From Pelolinea sp. (GTDB lineage: Bacteria; Chloroflexota; Anaerolineae; Anaerolineales; Anaerolineaceae): a stretch of DNA of 64,000 bases. Under the pieces are notes generated by a model that ran no database searches, was not told the DNA's origin, and worked only from the letters and a program-made list of their open reading frames with translations. The number at the start of each line of letters is the position of its first letter. Position 1 is the first letter of the stretch. Both the position numbers and the translations under genes were made by a program. The stretch is from NCBI GenBank assembly GCA_030692365.1, contig JAUYCC010000053.1, positions 62,001 through 126,000 of the forward strand, given 5' to 3'. This document shows, one piece after another, positions 1 to 8,319 of this stretch.

Positions 1-960
1 GCAGAATTTTTCGTTGCCCGAAAAAATGGGAAGATGGTTGGCAGAATCGCACTTATTGAGAACAAACCCTCAAATAAATATCACGAGACAAAACAGGCAT
101 CGTTCTATTTGTTTGAAAGTGTTGATGATAGAGAAGTAGCGGATAAATTATTTGAATTCTCATTCGATTGGGTTAAAAAGCGCGGTCTTAATTATTTCCT
201 TGGTCCTAAAGGATTGTCTTCATTTGATGGTTATGGTTTCCTAGTGGAAGGTTTTGACAAGCGCCAAATGATGACCATGATGAACTACAACTTGCCCAAC
301 TACCCGAAATTTGCCGAGGCGGCAGGTTTTAAAAAGGTAGTAGATTGGGTTTCATCATACGCGCATTTGCCAGAGTTTGAAATCCCGGAGAAAATCTCTG
401 ATATAGCTAAAAGGGTTGAAGAAAAGGGTAAATTCAAGGTAAAACGCTTCAAGAATAAAGCAGAATTGAAAAGCTGGGCTAACCGAATTGGACATGCCTA
501 CAACAAAACTTTCGTAAATAACTGGGAATATTACCCGCTTACAGATAATGAGATCAAATTCGTAATGAATAATATCATGGTCGTTGCAGTGCCCGACCTG
601 ATTAAAATCATTACTTACAATGATGAAGTGGTCGGTTTTCTGCTCGCATTCCCAGATATTTCTGCCGCGTTACAAAAATACAAAGGCCGCTTATCCCCGA
701 TTGCACTTTACAGCTACCTTAGAGAAATTAGAAAAACCAATTGGGTATCATTCAATGGGGTCGGGGTTTTACCGGAATACCAAGGCAGGGGTGGAAACTA
801 TTTGCTAATGTCCGAAATGGTTAAAACAGCTCATTCATATAATTTTGAACATGGTGAATTAACACAAATAGCAGAGTCCGCTACCCAGATGAGAAATGAT
901 TTGGGAAACCTGGGCGTGAAACCGTATAAAAATCACCGCATATACGGACGAGATATCTGA
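1..960 (+). CDS. GNAT-like N-acetyltransferase (YghO-like), 5' end outside window
   Basis: The reading frame is open from base 1, so the gene starts upstream and the ATG at 34 is internal. The visible 319 residues look like a YghO-type double acetyltransferase-fold protein. The N-terminal part has the stretch KNGKMVGRIALIENKPSN, and the C-terminal half has VVGFLLAFPD followed by WVSFNGVGVLPEYQGRGGN, which resembles a GNAT acetyl-CoA-binding loop (Q/RGxG). Substrate is unknown. A rho-independent terminator follows the stop by 6 bases, so it ends its transcription unit. The fold call is good; the function is a guess. Confidence 0.7.
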   Translation, partial: AEFFVARKNGKMVGRIALIENKPSNKYHETKQASFYLFESVDDREVADKLFEFSFDWVKKRGLNYFLGPKGLSSFDGYGFLVEGFDKRQMMTMMNYNLPNYPKFAEAAGFKKVVDWVSSYAHLPEFEIPEKISDIAKRVEEKGKFKVKRFKNKAELKSWANRIGHAYNKTFVNNWEYYPLTDNEIKFVMNNIMVVAVPDLIKIITYNDEVVGFLLAFPDISAALQKYKGRLSPIALYSYLREIRKTNWVSFNGVGVLPEYQGRGGNYLLMSEMVKTAHSYNFEHGELTQIAESATQMRNDLGNLGVKPYKNHRIYGRDI

Positions 961-965
961 TTCAG

Positions 966-992
966 AAAGCGGAGGTCACCCTCCGCTTTTTT
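966..992 (+). terminator. Rho-independent terminator after the acetyltransferase gene
   Basis: A perfect 10-bp stem (AAAGCGGAGG at 966-975 with CCTCCGCTTT at 980-989) closes a TCAC loop and runs into a T tract. It separates the upstream gene from the acylation operon that starts at 1034. Confidence 0.85.
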
Positions 993-1033
993 ATTATAAT
1001 AATGCGGCTATAAATAAATTACCTGGAGTTAGC

Positions 1034-1429
1034 ATGAGAAAACTATCTTTAATAGTAGTATCCAGCTTGGTCATTTTGAATGTTGTTTTGAGTGGGTGTT
1101 CTGCTGTAAGTAAATTAAATCCTTCCGATGTCACATATGCTTATTTGAAAGCATTGGCTGAAAAAGACAAAACAAAAGTGATCAACCTCTCTTGCAAAGC
1201 GTGGGAAGAACAAGCATCACTTGAGGTGGATGCGCTCTTATCGGTTGGCGCAGGTTTGAATAACGTCCAATGTAAAGTTACAGGCAGCGAAGGGGATTTT
1301 CAACTGGTTAATTGCTCAGGAAAGCTGGACTTAACTTATAACGATGAGGTCCGCTCAATAGATTTAAGTCCGCGAATATATTCGATGTCTTTGGAAGACG
1401 GTCAATGGAGAGTTTGCTCCTATAAATGA
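1034..1429 (+). CDS. Small Cys-rich lipoprotein, first gene of the acylation operon
   Basis: A 131-residue protein with a type II signal peptide: basic start (MRK), hydrophobic run, and lipobox L-S-G-C with the lipidated Cys at residue 22. The mature part begins near LNPSDVTYAYLKALAEKD, which resembles NTF2-like/DUF4878-type lipoproteins, and has further cysteines that could form disulfides. GGAG lies about 6 bases before the ATG. Its stop overlaps the ATG of the next small gene (ATGA arrangement), tying it to the operon. Function is not known; an extracytoplasmic accessory role in the acylation system is inference from position. Confidence 0.75.
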   Translation: MRKLSLIVVSSLVILNVVLSGCSAVSKLNPSDVTYAYLKALAEKDKTKVINLSCKAWEEQASLEVDALLSVGAGLNNVQCKVTGSEGDFQLVNCSGKLDLTYNDEVRSIDLSPRIYSMSLEDGQWRVCSYK

Positions 1430-1548
1430 TGGCCGGCAAAATCATTACCAAAGAAAACCTTTTAGCACTGGCCATTTGTCTGGTGATTATTGGTTTAATC
1501 ATCCTTACATCGGACAATGCTCCTCTTTGGATCTATCAAGGATTTTAA
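1426..1548 (+). CDS. 40-residue single-pass microprotein with C-terminal WIYQGF (DltX/DUF5989-like)
   Basis: This short ORF overlaps the upstream stop codon (ATGATG at 1426-1431) and ends 3 bases before the MBOAT start. It has a short basic N-terminus (MMAGKIITKEN), one hydrophobic helix (about residues 12-27) and a C-terminus ending A-P-L-W-I-Y-Q-G-F with Tyr37. From memory, DltX microproteins and the DUF5989 family have the same build: one membrane helix and a terminal aromatic-Ile-Tyr-x-x-Phe motif, encoded beside MBOAT and SGNH genes. In the Dlt system the motif Tyr is proposed to carry the acyl group between MBOAT and SGNH partners. The ORF and motif are seen directly; the DltX-like role is inference. 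The second ATG (1429) could be the start. Confidence 0.75.
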   Translation: MMAGKIITKENLLALAICLVIIGLIILTSDNAPLWIYQGF

Positions 1549-1551
1549 TTT

Positions 1552-2970
1552 ATGCTCTTAAACCAAATTTTTGCTGCTATTTGCATTTTGGTTTTTTTTA
1601 GAATCTTTTTTTGGCCAGTATCAAAAAACTGGCTATTATTTGTTCTAAGCCTGATAGCAATTTTTTGGTTTCAAACTTCATCACCAATTCGCACCCTGAT
1701 TTTTTGGCTGCCCACGATAATACTGGTTTTATCGACAGTTATATGGATGTTACTAGACCTCCGGGAAAAATCTATTATTACTGAGGATATTATTGCTTTA
1801 ATTATTATTTTGATTTTTCCTTTTTTGTTTGGTCTTTTGAAATTTATTGGTTTATCCGAAATCTCGTTCATAACAAATACGCCGCGATTTCTTTATTTGC
1901 TGCTTATACCGGGCATACTATTTCTTTGCTTGTATTTAATTGGCAAGAGAACCATCAATCAATCTCTTTTATCGGGTTTATTAATCAGTGGATTGGTTAT
2001 ATTTCTCATTATCCTTAAAAGTAAAGCACTATCCCAGTATATGAGTGCAATCCTCCGACAATTAAACGGTCAATCCATTGCCTTGGCGTCATCTGTTGAC
2101 ATAGTATGGGTGGGTTTTTCATATTTCGCTTTCAGGTTGATCCATATTCTCGTTGATAGAGAAAGAATAAAGAAATTAGATTTATCACTTCGAGATTTTG
2201 TAACCTATCTTATTTTTTTCCCTGCCTTTACAGCTGGACCTATTGATCGAATTGAACGCTTCAGTGGGGAACTCACTAAAGTTGATAAAAAATCTCTCAA
2301 TGAGGATTTTATTGAAGGCGGTTTGCGGATTATCCGGGGTCTTTTTCAAAAATTCATCCTCGCGGATAGCCTTGCCCTGATTTCACTGAATACGCATACA
2401 GCGAATTCAGTTAATATGGCAGGGTGGATGTGGCTGGTCTTATATGCATACGCATTCAGAATTTTCTTTGACTTTTCGGGTTATACAGATATCGCCATTG
2501 GAATTGCCAGGTTAGCAGGTATTACTTTACCTGAGAACTTTAAAAGACCTTATCTGTCGAAAAATATTTCGATATTTTGGAACAATTGGCATATCACAAT
2601 GACCCAATGGTTTAGAACTTATTATTTCAACCCAATTACAAGGTTTATCAGGTCAAATTACAAAAATATTTCACCAGTTCTAATTATCTTTTTCACCCAG
2701 ACCACAACTATGGTTCTCATTGGTTTATGGCATGGAATAAACTGGAATTTTGTGATTTGGGGTTTATGGAATGGAATTGGATTATTTATCCACAACAGGT
2801 GGTCTGAAAAGATCAAACCAAGACTCTCTTTTTTTCAAGATAAGAGATTATTAGTTCCTTATGACATTGTTAGTGTAATATTCACTTTCAACTTTGTCGC
2901 ACTTGGTTGGGTTTGGTTTTCCTTACCAAGTATTAATGAATCATTATTAGTATTTTCAAAATTATTTTAA
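1552..2970 (+). CDS. MBOAT family membrane-bound O-acyltransferase (DltB/AlgI-like)
   Basis: A 472-residue polytopic membrane protein. The MBOAT signature is clear: YTDIAIGIARLAG, then FWNNWHITMTQWFRTYYF, then the invariant histidine in LIGLWHGINWNF at residue 394. Family members such as DltB, AlgI and PatA take an acyl thioester from the cytoplasmic face and pass the acyl group to an outward acceptor. The start lies 3 bases after the microprotein stop, with AGGA upstream, and the next gene follows after 5 bases. With the downstream carrier protein and ligase it fits an ACP-dependent acyl transferase. The acceptor polymer is unknown. Confidence 0.93.
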   Translation: MLLNQIFAAICILVFFRIFFWPVSKNWLLFVLSLIAIFWFQTSSPIRTLIFWLPTIILVLSTVIWMLLDLREKSIITEDIIALIIILIFPFLFGLLKFIGLSEISFITNTPRFLYLLLIPGILFLCLYLIGKRTINQSLLSGLLISGLVIFLIILKSKALSQYMSAILRQLNGQSIALASSVDIVWVGFSYFAFRLIHILVDRERIKKLDLSLRDFVTYLIFFPAFTAGPIDRIERFSGELTKVDKKSLNEDFIEGGLRIIRGLFQKFILADSLALISLNTHTANSVNMAGWMWLVLYAYAFRIFFDFSGYTDIAIGIARLAGITLPENFKRPYLSKNISIFWNNWHITMTQWFRTYYFNPITRFIRSNYKNISPVLIIFFTQTTTMVLIGLWHGINWNFVIWGLWNGIGLFIHNRWSEKIKPRLSFFQDKRLLVPYDIVSVIFTFNFVALGWVWFSLPSINESLLVFSKLF

Positions 2971-2975
2971 AAAAA

Positions 2976-4100
2976 ATGAATAACAGTAAGAAAAAAGATA
3001 TTTTGATCATAAGATTAATCATTAAATCAATTTCGTTATTTATCCTTTTAAATTTTCTGTTTATTCTTGTGAAAGATATTCCTTATGGCAGTATTTCGTT
3101 GTATAACTCGGTATTTCCAGGCAGGGAAAGACTCCCTTTCGGGGAAACACCTTCAGAGTCTTTTAATTTAACGATATTCAATTTGGACGCAATGCTCAGT
3201 TCGCATAAAATTTCAGCTGATAAGAAAACAGAGTATGACTATCGAATAATTATTATTGGTGATTCATCTATTTGGGGATTTTTACAGAAACCTGAGAACA
3301 CTTTGGTGGGATTGCTTGATAAAAATATTGATTTTCAGTGCGATAGTAAAAATATTGAAGTATTTAATCTCGGGTATCCTAGCCTATCAGTCCTCAAAGA
3401 TTTGGTTATCTTGGATAAAGTGAAGTCTTACCATCCTGACCTTGTAATTTGGTTTATAACTTTGGAGTCATTAGTTTCAGAAGAACAACTCAATACTCCT
3501 TTGATAAAAAACAACTCTTTGATTTTAAACAAAGTCATCAATAATTATCAACTAACATATCCAAAGGCGAATATTGATTTATTAGATTACACCATTATTG
3601 GACAAAAAAGAAATCTTGCTGATAATATTCGCCTTCAACTTTATGGCGCTTTATGGGCTGGTTCAGGAATAGACCAGGCATTTCCTGAGGAATACACACC
3701 CGCACAGCGAGATTTTGAATCAGATTATTCGTACAAGAATTTTGAGGATAATCAAATTCAAAAGGATGATCTTGCAATAAGTGTGATTTTAAAGACTGTT
3801 TCAGGTTTTCCGGAATTAGATTTCATCCTGATTAACGAACCGATTTTGATCAGTTCAGGGAAAAATAGCGATATTCGCTATAACTTTTATTACCCGCGTT
3901 GGGCTTATGATGATTACCGCAATATTGTAAAATCTGTTTTTGAGCAATCAGCAATAAAATATTATGATTTTTGGGATCTTGTCCCTGAATCAGAATTTAC
4001 GAATAGCGCCATCCACTTGAGTACTATTGGTGAGGAAATTCTTGCCGCTAAGACCGAAGCTCAAATCAAGAATCATTGCGAATCACTAGGAAAAGAATGA
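2976..4100 (+). CDS. Membrane-anchored SGNH/GDSL hydrolase-like protein (DltD/AlgX-type partner)
   Basis: A 374-residue protein with one N-terminal transmembrane helix (about 10-32) and an extracytoplasmic SGNH-like domain. Block I is IIIIGDSSIWGF with candidate nucleophile Ser97; the C-terminal block has SAIHLSTIGEEIL with a candidate His347. The usual Asp three residues before that His is not seen (Ser there), so the triad may use another acid. SGNH partners of MBOATs perform the final acyl transfer outside the cell. Its stop overlaps the next gene's ATG (4097), consistent with translational coupling. Confidence 0.85.
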   Translation: MNNSKKKDILIIRLIIKSISLFILLNFLFILVKDIPYGSISLYNSVFPGRERLPFGETPSESFNLTIFNLDAMLSSHKISADKKTEYDYRIIIIGDSSIWGFLQKPENTLVGLLDKNIDFQCDSKNIEVFNLGYPSLSVLKDLVILDKVKSYHPDLVIWFITLESLVSEEQLNTPLIKNNSLILNKVINNYQLTYPKANIDLLDYTIIGQKRNLADNIRLQLYGALWAGSGIDQAFPEEYTPAQRDFESDYSYKNFEDNQIQKDDLAISVILKTVSGFPELDFILINEPILISSGKNSDIRYNFYYPRWAYDDYRNIVKSVFEQSAIKYYDFWDLVPESEFTNSAIHLSTIGEEILAAKTEAQIKNHCESLGKE

Positions 4101-5038
4101 GAATACGCCATAATACAAAAAGTTCCTTATTTCATTACACAATAATTCTTGTTTTTCTGGTGACCGCGTGTACATCAAAAGCAATGCCAGAAATTCAAGA
4201 AGAAATTATCGTACGGCCTTCTCCAACCAATTTATCACCCACACCTACTTTCAATGTGCCAACCTTAACGGCGACCCCGGAAATAATCAATACGCCAACA
4301 CCTGACACCCGTATTCCTCCGGACCAATGGCAAAGTTGGCCAATTATTCCAATTGCGACAAACCGGTCAATTGAAATATATAAGAAAGGTCAAACTAATG
4401 GAGTAAATCCGAAAGCATTTTCAAAAATAGGGGATTGTCAAAATGTAAAAGAGTCATTTATGGGGATCTACGATACTGGAATTTTCTTTCTACAGGATTG
4501 GCAAAAGGATTGGCAGCAAACTGCCGATCAATTTAAGGGATATTACAATCGTGATAGCCTGGCTTTTGGCCAGGGTTTAAATGTGGCCGCTGCTTTATCG
4601 CTATTACACGCAGACCCCGCTGGTTGTCAACCTAATGAAAATCCCATTCAATGTGAATTGCGCGTCATCAATCCTGCATACGCATTTATAAGGTTTGAAC
4701 GTTGGTATTCGGATGTAACTCCGCCTGAAACATATGAAAAATACCTTCGACAGATACTGAACCTGGTGATTGACCATGGTACTGTCCCTATTCTGATGAC
4801 CAAGGCAGATAATGTCGAAGGCGGCCATCAAATCAACACTATTATCGCTAAATTAGCTTATGAGTATGATGTTCCCTTGTACAATTGGTGGCGGGCTGCC
4901 CAGGCTTTGCCTAATCGCGGTCTTGACCCTGAAAGGGATGACAAATTCCATATCGATCCTAAATATGCCTGGACAGAGCAAAGCGCATATGGTCTAGGCA
5001 CACTTGATTCAATATGGAAAGGAACTAGAGGGTTTTAA
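4097..5038 (+). CDS. SGNH-like lipoprotein with Cys in place of the block I Ser
   Basis: The start is placed at 4097 (ATGA overlap with the upstream stop, AGGAAAAG just before it) rather than the in-frame ATG at 4076. A signal peptide ends in lipobox L-V-T-A-C, followed by a Pro/Thr-rich linker (TPTF, TATPEI, TPTPDTRIPP) typical of cell-wall-spanning lipoproteins. The folded part resembles Chloroflexota SGNH lipoproteins: SKIGDCQNVKESF (block I, Cys where Ser is expected), VPILMTKADNVEG, VPLYNWWRAAQALPNRGL and a terminal DKFHID. It may be a Cys-type or inactive, ligand-binding SGNH domain. It is the second SGNH-like protein in this operon. Confidence 0.8.
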   Translation: MRIRHNTKSSLFHYTIILVFLVTACTSKAMPEIQEEIIVRPSPTNLSPTPTFNVPTLTATPEIINTPTPDTRIPPDQWQSWPIIPIATNRSIEIYKKGQTNGVNPKAFSKIGDCQNVKESFMGIYDTGIFFLQDWQKDWQQTADQFKGYYNRDSLAFGQGLNVAAALSLLHADPAGCQPNENPIQCELRVINPAYAFIRFERWYSDVTPPETYEKYLRQILNLVIDHGTVPILMTKADNVEGGHQINTIIAKLAYEYDVPLYNWWRAAQALPNRGLDPERDDKFHIDPKYAWTEQSAYGLGTLDSIWKGTRGF

Positions 5039-5044
5039 TCTTAC

Positions 5045-5296
5045 ATGGAAAAAGCAGAAATTATAAAATTGATCGGTTCCAAGATAGCTTCCGAGATACT
5101 TAAGCAACCTGAGAAGGTCATTACTCCGGATGAACCATTGATTTCAAGTGGGTTAATTGACTCATTTAGCCTGGTAGACCTGGCGCTTCAAGTTGAGGAA
5201 TTGTTTGGGGTGCGCATTGAAGATTTCGAATTGAATGTTGATACATTTGATAATCTAAACCAGTTGGCTGAGATTGTTCTAAGTCGGAAAAAATAA
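5045..5296 (+). CDS. Acyl carrier protein
   Basis: An 83-residue carrier protein with the phosphopantetheine attachment motif GLIDSFSL (Ser40) and the following helix LVDLALQVEELFGV. It sits 6 bases after the lipoprotein and 2 bases before the fatty-acyl-AMP ligase, so it is probably the ligase's partner: the ligase would adenylate an acid and load it on the carrier's arm. In a Dlt-type machine this occupies the DltC role. It is separate from fatty acid synthesis genes, which argues against the housekeeping AcpP. Confidence 0.92.
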   Translation: MEKAEIIKLIGSKIASEILKQPEKVITPDEPLISSGLIDSFSLVDLALQVEELFGVRIEDFELNVDTFDNLNQLAEIVLSRKK

Positions 5297-5298
5297 TA

Positions 5299-6978
5299 AT
5301 GCCTACTTTTTCAACGACTCTTCTTGACCATTTAAATAAAACTCCAGACAAAGTCATCCTTCATCTACAGAAAGCCGGAAAAGAAGATGTCCATCTAAGT
5401 TATAAAGACCTGATAGAAGAGTCAAGCCGCTATGCTTCTGCTTTATCCCAATCCGGCATTGAACCTGGCGAAGTTGTCGTAATCATTCTTCAACATGGAC
5501 TGGATCTAATTCTTTCATATTTTGGGACGATTCTTAATGGTTCGATCCCGTCCATCATGCCGTTCTTGACAGAAAAACTTCTCCCGGAGAAATATAGAGA
5601 AGATTTAAATTCTTTAATTGAGATCACAAAGCCATCCGGAATCATTGCGTTTGATGAATTTATGCCGGAAATTGCTCATCTGGAAAATAATTCATCAGTA
5701 AAGCAAATCCTGATTACCGAGAATATTTCGCAAGTAACAACTCTGAAAACCAATTTTTCCTTCTCGGGGTTAAAGCGAAATCAGGATGATATTGTGCTTT
5801 TACAGCATTCTTCCGGTACGACTGGTTTGCAAAAAGGGGTTGCGCTCACCCATCAGGCAGTCTTTAACCAAATTGAAAGCTATAGCCAGGCCATAAAACT
5901 TACAAAAGACGACATTATTGTCAGTTGGTTACCCTTGTATCATGATATGGGGTTGATTACATCCTTTTTGATGCCTGCTTTATGCGGAATTCCCTTAGTT
6001 TTGATGTCTCCCTTTGAATGGGTTCGTGCTCCTCACCGGATTTTTCGTGCAATATCGGATTATCGGGGGACTTTGTGCTGGCTTCCCAACTTTGCCTATA
6101 ATTTCTGCACAAAAAAGATCCGGGAAGATGATTTAAAAAATGTGAATTTATCATCTTTAAGAGCAGTAATTAATTGTTCTGAACCGATGCGCTATGACAG
6201 CCATAAAATGTTTGAAGAGCGATTTTCCCAATATGGTTTAAAAGAATCTGCCTTAGCCACTTGTTACGCGTTGGCTGAAAATGTTTTTGCAGTTACGCAA
6301 GATGGTATTGAAAAACCTGTTACCTATGATGTAATTGATCTCGAAATATTTCAGAAAGATAAAATCGCGCAGAAACCAGCAGATGGCAGTCACCCTGTAA
6401 AAATGGTATCTGCGGGCAAACCCGTTTCTGATTGCCGGGTTCGTATCATTGATGATAAAGGCAGCAATTTACCCGATCGTCATCTTGGGGAAATTTTCAT
6501 TCAAAGCAATTGCATGCTTAAGGAATACTACTTGCGAAAAGAGGAGACCCAAAAATCATTTATTGACGGATGGTTTAAAACCGGAGATCTAGGATATCTG
6601 GCAGATGGTGAACTCTATATCAGCGGCCGCAAAAAGGACCTAATCATTGTTGGTGGCAAGAATTTATATCCACAGGATATTGAATCCATAGTCACGGAAA
6701 TTGAAGGCGTTCATCCTGGCAGGGCAGTAGCCTTTGGTATCTTTAACGATGAAAAAGGTACAGAAGATGTTGTCGTCATTGCTGAAATTGAAAAAGGGAA
6801 TATGTCAAGTGAAGCCCAAATTGGTGATGAAATCCGCCGCAGGGTTACTCAAAGCACAGCCGTTGCGTTGAGGCATGTCCTCTTAGTCGATGAAAAATGG
6901 CTTATTAAAACCAGCAGCGGTAAAATAGCCCGGTCAGCCAATAAAGAGAAGTACTTGCAGGAATTTCACCAAAAATAA
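5299..6978 (+). CDS. Fatty-acyl-AMP ligase / acyl-ACP synthetase (FAAL-like, DltA role)
   Basis: A 559-residue ANL-superfamily adenylating enzyme. Visible motifs are the phosphate loop HSSGTTGLQKG (about 170-180), the FAAL-typical SWLPLYHDMGLI, the hinge region WFKTGDLGYL, GRKKDLIIVGGKNLYPQDIE, and the C-terminal catalytic lysine in KTSSGKIA (Lys542). FAALs activate fatty acids as acyl-AMP and load them onto carrier proteins rather than CoA. The adjacent carrier protein supports this. The chain length cannot be read from sequence. It is not a canonical D-alanine ligase, so the transferred group is probably an acyl chain. Confidence 0.9.
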   Translation: MPTFSTTLLDHLNKTPDKVILHLQKAGKEDVHLSYKDLIEESSRYASALSQSGIEPGEVVVIILQHGLDLILSYFGTILNGSIPSIMPFLTEKLLPEKYREDLNSLIEITKPSGIIAFDEFMPEIAHLENNSSVKQILITENISQVTTLKTNFSFSGLKRNQDDIVLLQHSSGTTGLQKGVALTHQAVFNQIESYSQAIKLTKDDIIVSWLPLYHDMGLITSFLMPALCGIPLVLMSPFEWVRAPHRIFRAISDYRGTLCWLPNFAYNFCTKKIREDDLKNVNLSSLRAVINCSEPMRYDSHKMFEERFSQYGLKESALATCYALAENVFAVTQDGIEKPVTYDVIDLEIFQKDKIAQKPADGSHPVKMVSAGKPVSDCRVRIIDDKGSNLPDRHLGEIFIQSNCMLKEYYLRKEETQKSFIDGWFKTGDLGYLADGELYISGRKKDLIIVGGKNLYPQDIESIVTEIEGVHPGRAVAFGIFNDEKGTEDVVVIAEIEKGNMSSEAQIGDEIRRRVTQSTAVALRHVLLVDEKWLIKTSSGKIARSANKEKYLQEFHQK

Positions 6979-6981
6979 CCC

Positions 6982-8250
6982 ATGCTTAATGACCTAAAAA
7001 AATATATTACTTATCTTTCCGACAATGAAGAGGGGAAGGGTACAAAGAATAAGATAATTTTTATCTTACTAATTCTCTCGGTCTTGCTGTTAATAAATAA
7101 ATTCTTTCTGATCAAATTTACAGATAGCGAGAATTTTCAAATTCATTCTGCTTTATCGAATTTGCTATTTTTCAAGGGGATAAGCCCTTATTCAAAAGAT
7201 ATTGCATCTGTCCTTGCAAATTATTTTTCGACGCGAGGAGTGAGTTTTCAAACAAATAGCTTTATTTTTCAACTGCCAATATATCAATTGATTTTTTATC
7301 TACCTTTTTCATTAATCTCCGAAAATAATTGGTCATTAGCAATTTGGCTTACAGTAAATCAATTCCTATTTCTGCTTTGTATTGAGAATTGCTTTAAAAT
7401 ACTGAAGTGGGTCCCGAAATATTTGTTAAAAATTGTTCTTATGGGGATTGGCACGATCACTTTTTTTGGGATTTCAAATTTCATAGCCGCGAATACTTCC
7501 ATTATCCAGCTTCTTTTTCTTATCCTTGGTCTTAAGTATTTATTTTCCGAAAAGTATGTGTTTTCTGGCTTAATAATTGGGTTAGCAACGATAGATCCTT
7601 TTAATTTATTCATACCCCTTGGTATTGTTTTGGGGTTTTTAATTAGTAGAAAACAATTTGAACCATTAATATGGTTAATTATTTCAATTGTCTTACTTTC
7701 GTTGACCGGATTATTTTTTGATTCCGGATGGGTCCTAAAAATGCTCAAAAATATCTTCCTGGAAGGTTCTTTCTATCCGTTTATTGACTATAACCATGCG
7801 TTATTGAATTGGATTTCGATATTATCTTCTGGAAAAATAATAAGCTTTGCCCCATTTCTCTTATTAATTTGGATTTTTATGGAATATTCGCGCTTGCCAA
7901 AGCAAAATTCAAACCAGTTCTTCTGGCTGCTGAGCCTGGTTAGTTGTATTAATCCCTTTGTTATTATGAGAGAGACGAATTATGCCTCGGTCTTATATCT
8001 TTTGCCTTTGGTTTTTATTGTGTATCTTTGGGAATGTCATTCTACCGGAACGATAAACAAAGTGATATATGGAATCTTGTTCTTGACAGCAGCAGCAATT
8101 CCGTTGGTAAGCTTACTTTTCCCGGGTGTTTTTGGTTTTCTGGCAAATTTCCATTCTATAAATCTTATTAACAGTATTGTGTTAATAATGGTACTGTACT
8201 GGATCAGGTGGTGGGTTGTTAAACCTTATGACTATCTGATGACTGAATAA
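6982..8250 (+). CDS. Polytopic membrane glycosyltransferase-like protein (GT87/DUF2029 type)
   Basis: A 422-residue protein made mostly of transmembrane helices. Near the N-terminus, after the first helix, NFQIHSALSNLLFFKGISPYSKD matches the 'G-x-xPY' loop region common in GT87/DUF2029 polyprenyl-phosphate-mannose-dependent transferases. It starts 3 bases after the ligase stop, so it is the last gene of the acylation operon. It may build or modify the glycan or lipid that receives the acyl group; that link is inference. The GT-C fold family is likely; donor and acceptor are unknown. No terminator is obvious before the pfp promoter. Confidence 0.65.
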   Translation: MLNDLKKYITYLSDNEEGKGTKNKIIFILLILSVLLLINKFFLIKFTDSENFQIHSALSNLLFFKGISPYSKDIASVLANYFSTRGVSFQTNSFIFQLPIYQLIFYLPFSLISENNWSLAIWLTVNQFLFLLCIENCFKILKWVPKYLLKIVLMGIGTITFFGISNFIAANTSIIQLLFLILGLKYLFSEKYVFSGLIIGLATIDPFNLFIPLGIVLGFLISRKQFEPLIWLIISIVLLSLTGLFFDSGWVLKMLKNIFLEGSFYPFIDYNHALLNWISILSSGKIISFAPFLLLIWIFMEYSRLPKQNSNQFFWLLSLVSCINPFVIMRETNYASVLYLLPLVFIVYLWECHSTGTINKVIYGILFLTAAAIPLVSLLFPGVFGFLANFHSINLINSIVLIMVLYWIRWWVVKPYDYLMTE

Positions 8251-8253
8251 ATT

Positions 8254-8282
8254 TTGGCGTAAATATTAGCTTATGCTATACT
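8254..8282 (+). promoter_or_regulatory. Sigma-70-type promoter with extended -10, upstream of pfp
   Basis: TTGGCG (8254-8259), a 17-bp spacer and TATACT (8277-8282) preceded by TGC, giving an extended -10. It lies about 38 bases before the pfp start, leaving room for the GGAGGT ribosome site. Confidence 0.65.
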
Positions 8283-8319
8283 TCGGTGGATTTTTTGAAC
8301 TTAGATTTCGGAGGTATTT

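Noticed and set aside
1308-1517. Minus-strand ORF of 69 codons across the microprotein region
   Set aside because: It overlaps the lipoprotein and microprotein genes on the other strand, has no recognisable domain, and the plus-strand genes have better operon fit and ribosome sites.
7359-7748. Minus-strand ORF of 129 codons inside the GT87-like gene
   Set aside because: Antisense to a clear polytopic membrane protein; the sequence is low-complexity and basic, as expected from reading hydrophobic codons backwards.
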